Shown: positions 39,598-47,654 of the stretch, piece by piece
Layout of the letters: each line of letters begins with the position of its first letter
Position numbering within the stretch: the stretch's first letter is position 1
Assembly (NCBI GenBank): GCA_934402395.1
Contig: CAKRTQ010000001.1
Coordinates: forward strand, 62,001 to 126,000
Length of the DNA stretch: 64,000 nucleotides
Source of the DNA: an uncultured Eubacteriales bacterium
Lineage (GTDB): Bacteria > Bacillota > Clostridia > Oscillospirales > CAG-272
Reading direction: 5' to 3'
Notes under the pieces: generated by a model
What the model was told of the DNA's origin: nothing
What the model saw: only the letters and a program-made list of their open reading frames with translations
Database searches by the model: none
Position numbers and translations under genes: made by a program

Positions 39598-41502
39598 TTA
39601 TTTTGATGCACCGTCTTCGGTATAATACTGAGCCTGTGCGTGCCACAGCTCGCAGTATTTTCCGGTGCGGTCGCCGAGAAGCTTCTCGTGCGTCCCCATC
39701 TGTACCACAGCGCCGTGATCAAACACCGCTATCTCATCGCAGAACTTGCAGGATGAGAGCCGATGGCTGATATACACCGCCGTCTTGTCGCCGGCTATGT
39801 CATCGAATTTTGAATATATCTCCGCCTCCGCTATCGGGTCAAGCGCAGCCGTCGGCTCATCAAGGATGATAAACGGCGAATCCTTGTAAAGCGCACGCGC
39901 AATGGCTATCTTCTGCTTTTCGCCGCCCGAAAAGACCACTCCGTTTTTTGAAAGCTCGGTATTGATGTATGTTTCAAGACCGTTCTCAAGAGTGCCGAGA
40001 CGTTCACCGAAACCGGAATCCGCAAGGCATTTTTGGGCTTTCGCCTCATCAACGTCAACACCGCAGGCAACATTTTCGCCGAGCGGCATCGAAAGCAGGC
40101 TGAAATCCTGAAATACGACCGAGAAGATATTGATATAGTCATCATATCTGTACTTGCGGATGTCGATGCCGTTCAGAAGGATCTGTCCCTCAGTGGGATC
40201 GTAAAGCCGGCAGAGCAGCTTTATAAAGGTGGTCTTTCCGCTTCCGTTCATGCCGACAACGGCAAGACGCGAACCCACGCGGAACTTCATATTCACGTGT
40301 CTGAGCGCATATGTCTCACTTCCGGGATAGCTGAACGATACATCGCGGAATTCGATCTCATAATTGCGGTCGGAACGTTTTTCGGTTGTAAGGCTGCCCT
40401 GATACATACGGTTGGGCAGGTCGAGGAACTCAAACGTATCTTCAAGAAAGCTCGCATTGTACATGACAGAACCTATAACCGCAATGAGCTTTGCAATACC
40501 GCCGAAAAGCTGTGTGCTTGCACCGATGTACTGCGACACCGCGCCTATTCCGAACGCTCCCGCGTATGCCTTTAGGCAGACAAAAAGGTAGACAACGCCC
40601 GAAAGCAGCACTGACGTACATGACGATGCAGCGCAGAGCACCCCCATAGGTCCCTTTGCCCATTTTGCGAGCTGACAGCCCGGAGTGAAGTCGTTGAGCG
40701 CTTCAAAATGCACATCGCAAACATTTTCCTGCTGGCGGTACATCCTGAGGTCGGCGCTGCGGTCATGCGATGTGTCGGCGCACATGAATCCGTAAAAACC
40801 AAACGCCCGGTTGCCGAAGCGCGCCATGGGAGCATACCGTTTATCATATTCACCGGCGCGGTTGCGCAGCGCCGGTCCCTCCAACGCCGCACCTATCATC
40901 GCGCCGATGACCGCAACGATGAGCCACGGACTTCCGATAAACGAAAGCTTACCGTCGGGAACGCGCGCCGCAAACATACCTACTGTCATTCCGATACCGC
41001 CGATAAGACCAAATACCGAGTTTACGGCGTCTTCGAAAAACGAGACCGTCCGGCACAAGCCGCTGCTGTTCCAGTTCCTGTTCTGCATTATGGTATCGTA
41101 GAGGTCGCGCACCTTTTGCGATTCAATATCCTGAAAATCCATGCTGAGGTACTTATCCGCAAAAACACGGTTGAATATTATGTATGTGCGCTTATAATAA
41201 GCGCGCCAACGTCTGAGCAGTGCGCCGATAAGCGACGTAACGAGAGATACCGAAAGTATAAGTATCACGTAATTGCCGAGTCTTTGCGGATCGCGCGCCC
41301 CCGTCAGCTCGTCAATGAGCCGCGCCGAAAGCCATATAGTAAGATACGGGCTGAGTGCCGAAAATGCAGAGGAAATAAACGCGGTCACAAAAAGCATCGG
41401 GCAGCGCCCCGCAAACACACGCCATGCGCGCAGATTCAGCCGCCATGCATCGAAAAACGATATTTTCTTTTTATTATCGCTGTTTTTTTCGGTCTTACGC
41501 AT
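39598..41502 (-). CDS. ABC exporter half-transporter (second of a pair)
   Basis: 634-residue protein with an exporter membrane domain (about six helices in residues 25-330) and a C-terminal ATPase. Walker A is VVGMNGSGKTTFIKLL near 425, signature FSGGEKQKIAIARALY near 530, Walker B FIILDEPTAALDPIAEAEIY near 552 and H-loop YISHRLSSCKF near 585. Its ATG lies inside the end of the preceding exporter gene (8-nt overlap, 41495-41502), so the two are coupled and probably form a heterodimer. The membrane domain has a long Cys-containing stretch (FYGFMCADTSHDRSADLRMYRQQENVCD). The cargo is unknown; the linked LytTR system suggests a peptide or antibiotic response. Confidence 0.88.
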   Translation of the reverse strand: MRKTEKNSDNKKKISFFDAWRLNLRAWRVFAGRCPMLFVTAFISSAFSALSPYLTIWLSARLIDELTGARDPQRLGNYVILILSVSLVTSLIGALLRRWRAYYKRTYIIFNRVFADKYLSMDFQDIESQKVRDLYDTIMQNRNWNSSGLCRTVSFFEDAVNSVFGLIGGIGMTVGMFAARVPDGKLSFIGSPWLIVAVIGAMIGAALEGPALRNRAGEYDKRYAPMARFGNRAFGFYGFMCADTSHDRSADLRMYRQQENVCDVHFEALNDFTPGCQLAKWAKGPMGVLCAASSCTSVLLSGVVYLFVCLKAYAGAFGIGAVSQYIGASTQLFGGIAKLIAVIGSVMYNASFLEDTFEFLDLPNRMYQGSLTTEKRSDRNYEIEFRDVSFSYPGSETYALRHVNMKFRVGSRLAVVGMNGSGKTTFIKLLCRLYDPTEGQILLNGIDIRKYRYDDYINIFSVVFQDFSLLSMPLGENVACGVDVDEAKAQKCLADSGFGERLGTLENGLETYINTELSKNGVVFSGGEKQKIAIARALYKDSPFIILDEPTAALDPIAEAEIYSKFDDIAGDKTAVYISHRLSSCKFCDEIAVFDHGAVVQMGTHEKLLGDRTGKYCELWHAQAQYYTEDGASK

Positions 41503-43327
41503 CGCACTTCACATCCTCTCTGTAATATTTGCTCTGCACCTCAAAAAGCTTTGCGTATTCCCCGCCGGCGGCGAGGAGAGATGCGTGTGTTCCCTCTTCG
41601 GCTATCCTGCCGTCCGCCAGGAACAGAATGCGGTCGCAAAAACGTGTGGAGGCGAGCCGGTGCGAGATGAAGAACGAAGTGCGTCCCTTTGTCATCTCGT
41701 TGTATCTGTTGTATATGTCGCTCTCCGCTATCGGGTCGAGTGCCGCTGTCGGCTCATCGAGCAGAAGCACCGGGCCGTCCTTGTAAAGCGCACGCGCCAG
41801 CATGAGACGCTGCGTCTCGCCGCCCGACAGCTCAACGCCGTCCTCCCAGACCTCACGTCCGATATGAGTTTCATATTTTTCGGGCAGGGACTCTATCTTC
41901 CCCGTAAGCCCCGCCGCGTCGATACAGCGGCGCACGCGCTCACCGTCTATGCCCGAAACGCATTGCGCCACATTTTCTCCGACAGTTGCCTCAAGCACCG
42001 AAAAATCCTGAAATACCGATGAAAACAGCCTGTAATAATCACGTCTGTTGTATTTTCTTATGTCCTCGCCGTTGAGCAATACGCGTCCCCCGGTCGGATC
42101 GAGCAGCCCGGATATCAGCTTGACGAGCGTTGTCTTGCCCGCGCCGTTAAGACCGACAATGGCGATCTTCTCCCCCGGCTCTACCGTCAGATCAATATGG
42201 CTGATCGTGTCCTTTTCGGCACCGTCATAGCGGAAGGAAACATCATCAAGCTCTATTTTGCACGGCATACCGGGCGTGACCTTCAATGCCTCGCCGTCCT
42301 CGAACCTGAACGGTTCGGGGTAATTCAGAAATTCCATAAGAGCCGATATCTTTATGCTGCCGCGATGAAGATCGGAAAAACCGCTCAAGATGCCGGTGAC
42401 CCACACGGTAAATCCGCTGACTGTTCCGAAATAAAAGAGAAACTGCGATGCCGGAAGTCCGTTTTTCACTGTGAACGAAATAAGATAGGCATATGCTACG
42501 CCGTTGCGCAAAAGCGTTGCCAGCAGGTCAACGGCGTCTGCGGCAAAGTGTACCTTTTCGCGCTTCCCCATAAAAGAATACACAAGCTTCAGCGTTTTAT
42601 CGTGAACGTCCGAAAGCCATGTGCCGAGCCCGAAAATACGTATATCCTTAGCCGCCCCGCGGGATTCCGCAGTGTTCTCGATATACCCGAGCGTCTTGTC
42701 CAGCTCATCCCTCTCCTCGCGGTGGCGGTGATCCCATTCGTTTATTTTGTTACCGATAAAATAGCTTGCCGCCGATGTTGCGGTAACAATGACAGCCAGC
42801 CACGGATCAAGCCCGGTAAGGAAGGCAAGATAGATCGCAAAGCCGAGTATGTTTCTGACGATGGATTTGAGCGTAGACCATATTCCTTCGGTCGGCTCAT
42901 TGTTGCCGCTACAAGCCCTGAACGCACTCCTGCAAAGCGTTGCAAAATCGGTCCTCAGCGTATTGGGATATGATGTTGACGAGCATTTCCGGGCGATCAT
43001 GCGGATGAGCTGCTTTCTTACATATATTCTGCCGTAACCGGCATTTGTCCCGATGTATTCCGAAAGCCCCGAAAGCACGAGCTGTGCGCCGATAAATATC
43101 CCGATCGTAGCCAGAAGCGACCAAAGCGGCGCCGAGCTTTCTATCTGCCCGAGTATGACAGGTGAGATCACCATTCTCGTCACAGACAGCGCAACACGTA
43201 TGATCGCCAGCGCAAACGCCAGCACGATAACGCTTTTGTGTGTACGCCACGCGGTCCCGAGCATGAATGCGGTGGTCTGCCGCATACTGTATTTCGGCTT
43301 TGTTTTTTCTTTTTTATTTTTGTCCAT
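41495..43327 (-). CDS. ABC exporter half-transporter (first of a pair)
   Basis: 610-residue exporter with an N-terminal membrane domain (about residues 20-320) and a C-terminal ATPase. Walker A AIVGLNGAGKTTLVKLISGL near 395, signature LSGGETQRLMLARALYKDGPVLLLDEPTAALDP near 500-530 in separate motifs, and H-loop FFISHRLASTRF near 555. ATG 43327 follows GGAGGT with 8-nt spacing; an open frame upstream to 43432 crosses a hairpin and promoter and is rejected. It is the first of the two exporter genes and is preceded by a promoter with 21-bp-period direct repeats, which implies separate control by the upstream response regulator. Confidence 0.9.
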   Translation of the reverse strand: MDKNKKEKTKPKYSMRQTTAFMLGTAWRTHKSVIVLAFALAIIRVALSVTRMVISPVILGQIESSAPLWSLLATIGIFIGAQLVLSGLSEYIGTNAGYGRIYVRKQLIRMIARKCSSTSYPNTLRTDFATLCRSAFRACSGNNEPTEGIWSTLKSIVRNILGFAIYLAFLTGLDPWLAVIVTATSAASYFIGNKINEWDHRHREERDELDKTLGYIENTAESRGAAKDIRIFGLGTWLSDVHDKTLKLVYSFMGKREKVHFAADAVDLLATLLRNGVAYAYLISFTVKNGLPASQFLFYFGTVSGFTVWVTGILSGFSDLHRGSIKISALMEFLNYPEPFRFEDGEALKVTPGMPCKIELDDVSFRYDGAEKDTISHIDLTVEPGEKIAIVGLNGAGKTTLVKLISGLLDPTGGRVLLNGEDIRKYNRRDYYRLFSSVFQDFSVLEATVGENVAQCVSGIDGERVRRCIDAAGLTGKIESLPEKYETHIGREVWEDGVELSGGETQRLMLARALYKDGPVLLLDEPTAALDPIAESDIYNRYNEMTKGRTSFFISHRLASTRFCDRILFLADGRIAEEGTHASLLAAGGEYAKLFEVQSKYYREDVKCDA

Positions 43328-43354
43328 TGGAATTTTACCTCCGTTTCTGCCCGC

Positions 43355-43425
43355 ATTATAATACATAAATATCGTCCCCGGAATGATCCGGGGACGAATT
43401 GCGCCCGGCGCGGGACGAATTGCGC
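43355..43425 (-). promoter_or_regulatory. Exporter promoter with hairpin and 21-bp-period direct repeats
   Basis: On the minus strand: TATAAT (complement of 43355-43360) with no good -35 at 17 bp (TTCCGG). A perfect dyad CGTCCCCGG/CCGGGGACG spans 43373-43396. A perfect 14-bp direct repeat GGGACGAATTGCGC is at 43391-43404 and 43412-43425, exactly 21 bp apart, the spacing typical of LytTR-domain binding sites. Confidence 0.7.
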
Positions 43426-43428
43426 ATC

Positions 43429-44103
43429 TCACACCTGCGGTATCAGTATTTCGGTCGTGAACGCACCGTCCTCGGAGGCGCGGTCGATATATCCCGCGTA
43501 CTTCTCAACTATGCCGTCAATACGTATAAGTCCGAGCCCGTGACCCTCTCCCTTGGTGGTGAAAAAACGTCCGCTGTGCTTCCGGCGCTTCTTGGCGGCG
43601 GTCAGATTGGTAAACGAAATATAAAGCTGTGTGTTTTTCATGTCCATGTAAACACGTATCATGCGTTCATTCTCCGGCAGCTCAAGGCTTGCCTCTATCG
43701 CGTTGTCAAACAGGTTGCCTATTATCACGCAAAGGTCAAGCTCCGACATACTGAGCGCCACCGGAATATGCGCATCGGCAGTCACGTTTATGCCTTTTGA
43801 CCGCGCAAGAGAGATCTTGCTGTTGAGTATCGCATCCGCCATGCGGTTGCCGGTCTTTATCACCGTGTCAACGGTTGTGAGGTCTGTGTCCAGCTTATCG
43901 AGATAAGACTTTATCGCCTCCATATCGCCCTCGGCGGCGTATGCCTTGAGCGTCTGGATATGATTGCGGTAGTCGTGCCGCCAGCCGCGCATCTGACGGT
44001 ACATATTTTCCACCTCGGCATAGTGCGTTTCAATAAGCTCGCGCTGATATGCGGCTATGCGCCGCTCGTTTCTTTTGCTGATAAATGACATACGGTGCCT
44101 CAC
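43429..44103 (-). CDS. Soluble GHKL-type sensor histidine kinase (AgrC/ComD-like catalytic part)
   Basis: 224-residue kinase without membrane helices. Residues about 1-50 form a coiled coil, then the phosphoacceptor region RGWRHDYRNHIQTLKAYA, as in AgrC/ComD-type kinases, and the GHKL ATPase domain with LCVIIGNLFDNAIEASL (N box) near 125-141 and GRFFTTKGEGHGLGLIRI (G box) near 180-198. The usual five- to seven-helix sensor part of these quorum-sensing kinases is absent. GTG start overlaps the regulator stop as GTGA. It may sense an internal signal or need a separate membrane partner. Confidence 0.85.
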   Translation of the reverse strand: MRHRMSFISKRNERRIAAYQRELIETHYAEVENMYRQMRGWRHDYRNHIQTLKAYAAEGDMEAIKSYLDKLDTDLTTVDTVIKTGNRMADAILNSKISLARSKGINVTADAHIPVALSMSELDLCVIIGNLFDNAIEASLELPENERMIRVYMDMKNTQLYISFTNLTAAKKRRKHSGRFFTTKGEGHGLGLIRIDGIVEKYAGYIDRASEDGAFTTEILIPQV

Positions 44104-44789
44104 TTCATTTCTATAAGCGCGCGGTTGAGCGGATCGTAGCAGCCGCGCGGAAGCGGCAGCACCGTGCCGTCTTCAAGGTAGACATCCGTTTTTGTTACCT
44201 TTCTGACGGCGTAAAGATTTATCACCGCCGACCTGCCGAGACGGAAAAACCGCTCGTCGAGCTCGCCGGCAAGCTGCGAGAGCGTACGCCTGACCGTGAT
44301 TTCCTCATTCGTATGTACCGTCGCATAGTTGCGTTGCACATCGATGTATTTTATTGAATAAAGCGGAGTGCGGACCATCCCGCCGGCAGTTTCAAGGCAA
44401 AGCGAACGTTCATTGCGGTGCAGGCGCTCAAGCGCACGGTCGAGCGTAGCCGAAAGCTTTACCCATGAGACCGGCTTCATGAGATATTGCAGTGCAGCCA
44501 CATCATAACCCTCCGCAATATAATCGGAATATCCGGTAACAAAAATTATCTCCGCCACGGCGTCTCGCCCGCGGATGCTTCTTGCAAGATCAACTCCGTT
44601 CATACCGCCCATTTCAATGTCGAGCAGCAGAATGTCATATCCCGCCTCGTCGCCGAAAAGCAGCCCCTCGGCAGACGGATACTCGCGCAGCGTCACGTCG
44701 TGCTCTCCCTGCTCCGCCCATCTGCGGACGAGTTCCGCAACATAACGGCGCGCCTCGGCTTCATCGTCACATATTGCAATACGGTACAT
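44100..44789 (-). CDS. LytTR-family response regulator (AgrA-like)
   Basis: 229-residue regulator. The receiver domain (about 1-120) has the acidic pair in AICDDEAEARR, the phosphorylated Asp in DILLLDIEMGGMNGVDLA near 53-70, and the conserved Lys in QYLMKPVSW near 107. The DNA-binding LytTR domain (about 130-229) has YSIKYIDVQRNYATVHT and FFRLGRSAVINLYAVRKV, followed by LPLPRGCYD. The gene is the first of the leftward operon and is translationally coupled to the kinase gene. Its own promoter carries spaced repeats that may be autoregulatory. Confidence 0.92.
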   Translation of the reverse strand: MYRIAICDDEAEARRYVAELVRRWAEQGEHDVTLREYPSAEGLLFGDEAGYDILLLDIEMGGMNGVDLARSIRGRDAVAEIIFVTGYSDYIAEGYDVAALQYLMKPVSWVKLSATLDRALERLHRNERSLCLETAGGMVRTPLYSIKYIDVQRNYATVHTNEEITVRRTLSQLAGELDERFFRLGRSAVINLYAVRKVTKTDVYLEDGTVLPLPRGCYDPLNRALIEMK

Positions 44790-44822
44790 ACCTCTCCCGC
44801 CTTTCGCATTTGATCGCCTTAC

Positions 44823-44891
44823 ATTATAGCAGATTCGGCTGCTCCGCGCACGTTTTTTACATCATTTGCGCCCATTTCGGCGTTTTGCACA
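44823..44891 (-). promoter_or_regulatory. Promoter and spaced repeats of the response regulator operon
   Basis: Minus strand extended -10 TGCTATAAT (TATAAT is the complement of 44823-44828) with no good -35. Direct repeats CGTTTTTTACA (44851-44861) and CGTTTTGCACA (44881-44891) are 30 bp apart and fall upstream of the -10, about -35 to -75 from the start. Confidence 0.5.
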
Positions 44892-44945
44892 AAACCAATA
44901 CATATTTTTTGTTGATATTTTTTCGTTCGGATTCGACATTTCCTA

Positions 44946-44974
44946 TTTACAAATCGGCTCGGATGTGGTATCAT
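44946..44974 (+). promoter_or_regulatory. Promoter of the NCS2 permease
   Basis: TTTACA (44946-44951), 17-bp spacer, TATCAT (44969-44974). It implies a 5' leader of about 235 nt. Confidence 0.65.
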
Positions 44975-45085
44975 AAAGTAAACCGGATCAACTGATGTCG
45001 GCAGATGCGCGCAGTTTGGATACAGGAGCAATTCAATATCGCGGGAACAGGTGGGCTTGCCCCCTCTTTGTTTGCGCGCTGTGCG

Positions 45086-45122
45086 CCGCTATGCCTCAAT
45101 ACGAGACGTGGCGGTATTTTTT
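45086..45122 (+). terminator. Possible attenuator in the NCS2 permease leader
   Basis: Stem CCGCTATGCCTC (45086-45097) pairs with GAGACGTGGCGG (45103-45114) with one mismatch and one U-G, loop AATAC, followed by TATTTTTTT. It lies between promoter and gene, so it would stop transcription unless relieved. Confidence 0.55.
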
Positions 45123-45215
45123 TGCGGAATGTAGCATCCGCGCAGTGCGGCGGGAAACTTGAAACGGAAATAAAAACGGAAACCGCGCAGATGGCGGTTT
45201 CAATCGGAGGTTTTC

Positions 45216-46583
45216 ATGCAACTCACTTACGGTGTCAAAGACAGACCGAAGTTCGGACAGGTCATTGTGTTCGCGCTTCAGCAGCTCCTCGCTATCCTCG
45301 CAGCGACCATAGCGGTGCCCACTATCATAGGACACGGTATGTCCCAGTCGGCGGCACTCTTCGGCGCAGGCGTCGGAACCATCGTTTATCTGCTCTTCAC
45401 CAAATTCAGAAGCCCCGTGTTCCTCGGAAGTTCCTTCGCATTCCTCGGCTCAATGGCGACCGCCTTTGCGGGCGCAACCACAGCCGCTGCCGGTTATGCC
45501 GGACTCATCATCGGCGCAGCGTTCGCAGGTCTTGTATACGTCGTGATCGCCATTGTCGTCAAACTCTGCGGTGTCGCATGGATAGATAAGGTCATGCCCG
45601 CCGTCGTTATCGGTCCCACAGTCGCCATCATCGGTCTTTCGCTTGCCGGAAACGCCGTCGGCGATCTCTCCGCCGGAGCGATCAAGGTAGACGGAGCATC
45701 GGTAGCCTCCCCCTACATCGCCATCCTTTGCGGACTCGTCACCCTCGGTGTGACCATCGCCTGCTCGGTATACGGCAAAAAGTTCCTCAAAATGATCCCC
45801 TTCATCATCGGCATCGTAGCCGGTTATGCTGTCGCAGCCGTCTTCACCGTCATCGGTAATGTCGCCGGTATCGACGCACTCAAGATAATCAACTTCTCCC
45901 TCTTCGCAAACATGGAGTGGGTTCCCGAATTCACCTTTATCCAAGCATTCCGCGGCTTTGCGGATATTGACGCCGCTTACATAGGCACGGTAGCAGTAGC
46001 ATACGTTCCCGTTGCCTTCGTGGTCTTTGCCGAGCACATCGCAGACCACAAGAACCTCTCCACCATCATCGAGCACGACCTGCTCAAGGACCCCGGACTT
46101 GCCAACACCCTTCTCGGTGACGGCGTAGGCTCCATGGCAGGCGCCATCTTCGGCGGTTGCCCCAACACCACCTACGGCGAATCGGTCGGCTGCGTGGCTA
46201 TCTCCGGCAACGCCTCGATCGTAACGATAATCGCTACCGCAGTGCTCTGCCTGCTTGCCGCCTTCATAGCTCCCTTCACCACATTCCTTGCGACCATTCC
46301 TCCCTGCGTCATGGGCGGTGTGTGCATCGCACTCTACGGCTTCATCGCAGTGTCGGGTCTTAAGATGATACAGACTGTCGATCTCGGCGACAACCGCAAC
46401 CTCTTCGTGGTATCCGTTATCCTCATCGCCGGTGTCGGCGGACTCACAGTCAGCTTCGGTCCCGTTACCGTGACCGAGGTCGCCTGCGCCCTCATCCTCG
46501 GCATACTCACAAATATCATGGTCAACAGAAAAAAAGACAAAGAGAAGAATGAAGCCGGAAACGGTTCCGACTCGGCAAAATAA
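45216..46583 (+). CDS. NCS2-family uracil/xanthine permease
   Basis: 455-residue integral membrane symporter for a nucleobase. About 14 hydrophobic helices are visible. Family marks: an N-terminal FALQQLLAILAATIAVPTI, VFLGSSFAFLGS near 68-79, GPTVAIIGLSLAG near 132, the H-containing VVFAEHIADHKNLSTIIEHDLLKDPG and the signature GGCPNTTYGESVGCVAISGNAS near 312-333. It is closer to uracil (UraA/PyrP) than to purine carriers by these motifs. GGAGG lies 6 nt before the ATG. It has a long leader with a terminator-like hairpin, so expression may be attenuated. A hairpin AAACCGC/GCGGTTT (45180-45200) lies just before the ribosome binding site. Confidence 0.92.
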   Translation: MQLTYGVKDRPKFGQVIVFALQQLLAILAATIAVPTIIGHGMSQSAALFGAGVGTIVYLLFTKFRSPVFLGSSFAFLGSMATAFAGATTAAAGYAGLIIGAAFAGLVYVVIAIVVKLCGVAWIDKVMPAVVIGPTVAIIGLSLAGNAVGDLSAGAIKVDGASVASPYIAILCGLVTLGVTIACSVYGKKFLKMIPFIIGIVAGYAVAAVFTVIGNVAGIDALKIINFSLFANMEWVPEFTFIQAFRGFADIDAAYIGTVAVAYVPVAFVVFAEHIADHKNLSTIIEHDLLKDPGLANTLLGDGVGSMAGAIFGGCPNTTYGESVGCVAISGNASIVTIIATAVLCLLAAFIAPFTTFLATIPPCVMGGVCIALYGFIAVSGLKMIQTVDLGDNRNLFVVSVILIAGVGGLTVSFGPVTVTEVACALILGILTNIMVNRKKDKEKNEAGNGSDSAK

Positions 46584-46603
46584 TCCACAATAAAAAAACA
46601 AAC

Positions 46604-46640
46604 GCAGGCTGTTAAAAACCGTCGGTTTTTAACAGCCTGC
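46604..46640 (+). terminator. Terminator of the NCS2 permease gene (GTTAAAAA class)
   Basis: Perfect 17-bp stem, arms 46604-46620 (GCAGGCTGTTAAAAACC) and 46624-46640, loop GTC. Confidence 0.9.
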
Positions 46641-46800
46641 TTAGGTTGCGGTCAAAGGCACACCGCCGCAAAATGCGCAGATGTCTTAAACTTTTTTCTA
46701 TTCCGACTATACGGAAAAGGACCGCCATTCGGCTTTTTTGATATTGTATTCTCCCGTTAAACTGCCGCAGGCAATATCACTCGCCGTCAGGCAAATACAA

Positions 46801-46857
46801 CCGGGGCTGCCGGAAAACTCATTTGAGCTTTCCGGCAGCCCCGGCATTCTTTTTTAT
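46801..46857. terminator. Terminator between the permease region and the GNAT gene
   Basis: Perfect 16-bp stem, arms 46801-46816 and 46829-46844, with inner CTCA/TGAG pairs, followed by CATTCTTTTTT on the plus strand. On the other side it lies 18 bp from the GNAT stop. Confidence 0.8.
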
Positions 46858-46861
46858 ACTC

Positions 46862-47455
46862 TCAGCCGCGCCAGCGGTTGTATTCATCATAAAGCAGCGA
46901 GCAAACACCCACGTCGCGGTATTCCCCGCCTATCCTCAGCGCATCGCGCATGGTCCCCTCGTATTTCATTCCGAGCTTTTCCATAACCTTGCGGGAAGCG
47001 TCGTTGCCGGTCATATAGCGCGCCTCTATCCGGTTGAGTCCGAGATCCTCGAATCCAAAACGTATAACGCGCCTTGCCGCCTCACCGGCAATACCCATAC
47101 CTCTGAATTCCGGGTTGATAACGTATCCTATCTCCGCGGCATTGTTTGAATAGTCAAAACGCGTAAAGCCGCAGGTGCCTATCATTTTGTCCCCCGGCTC
47201 GCCGTCCTCGTGCCATATGACCGCCCAGTCAAAAAATTCCCCCGCGCGATACCTGGTAAGGATGTACTCAAGATACTCTTTTGTGTATTCTCTGTTCGGA
47301 TGCGGCTGCCACGTCAGATAGCGCGTCACATCGGCGCGGCGGGCGTATTCGTACATATCATATGAATCCGCCACCCTGAGTCCGCGAAGGATCAACCGTT
47401 TTGTGGCAAGCTGCGGTATATGCGAAAATATCCTGAGCGTATCCTTTTGTGTCAT
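46862..47455 (-). CDS. GNAT-family N-acetyltransferase (RimJ/RimL-like)
   Basis: 197-residue acetyltransferase of the type acting on protein N-termini, ribosomal proteins or small amines. ATKRLILRGLRVADSYDMYEYA opens the domain, then MIGTCGFTRFD, NAAEIGYVINPEFRGMGIAGEAARRVIRFGFEDLGLNRIEARYMTGNDASRKVMEKLGMKYEG. The FRGMGIAGEA segment is the acetyl-CoA binding loop. It is a single leftward gene with a terminator behind it. The acceptor is unknown. Confidence 0.88.
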   Translation of the reverse strand: MTQKDTLRIFSHIPQLATKRLILRGLRVADSYDMYEYARRADVTRYLTWQPHPNREYTKEYLEYILTRYRAGEFFDWAVIWHEDGEPGDKMIGTCGFTRFDYSNNAAEIGYVINPEFRGMGIAGEAARRVIRFGFEDLGLNRIEARYMTGNDASRKVMEKLGMKYEGTMRDALRIGGEYRDVGVCSLLYDEYNRWRG

Positions 47456-47654
47456 GAATGCAGCGCCCTCCGAACCTTTTTGTATATTATACTACCGGCA
47501 CGGCGGCATTGCAAGTGGTTTGGAAGATTTTTTCAGTCTTTTCCTCGGCTTTTTTTGCAATTTGGGGTTTATTTCGTAGCGGAAATGTGATATACTTATC
47601 TACATAAAAACAACATACATAAAAGGAATGCCGCACGGCACACGGTAAAAAAAT

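Larger units (their letters stand above)
44790..45215. other. Divergent regulatory region between the response regulator and the NCS2 permease
   Basis: 426 bp with the two promoters, spaced repeats and a terminator-like hairpin listed separately. No gene or known riboswitch consensus is seen. Confidence 0.6.

Noticed and set aside
41495..43432. Longer exporter start at 43432
   Set aside because: It would include the promoter, hairpin and direct repeats, while ATG 43327 has a strong ribosome binding site.
44980..45215. Purine riboswitch or PyrR site in the permease leader
   Set aside because: I could not find the conserved cores of either; only a terminator-like stem is supported.
45450..46601. 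383-codon open frame on the minus strand
   Set aside because: It is antisense to the clear NCS2 permease, has no ribosome binding site, and its composition is the shadow of a membrane protein gene.
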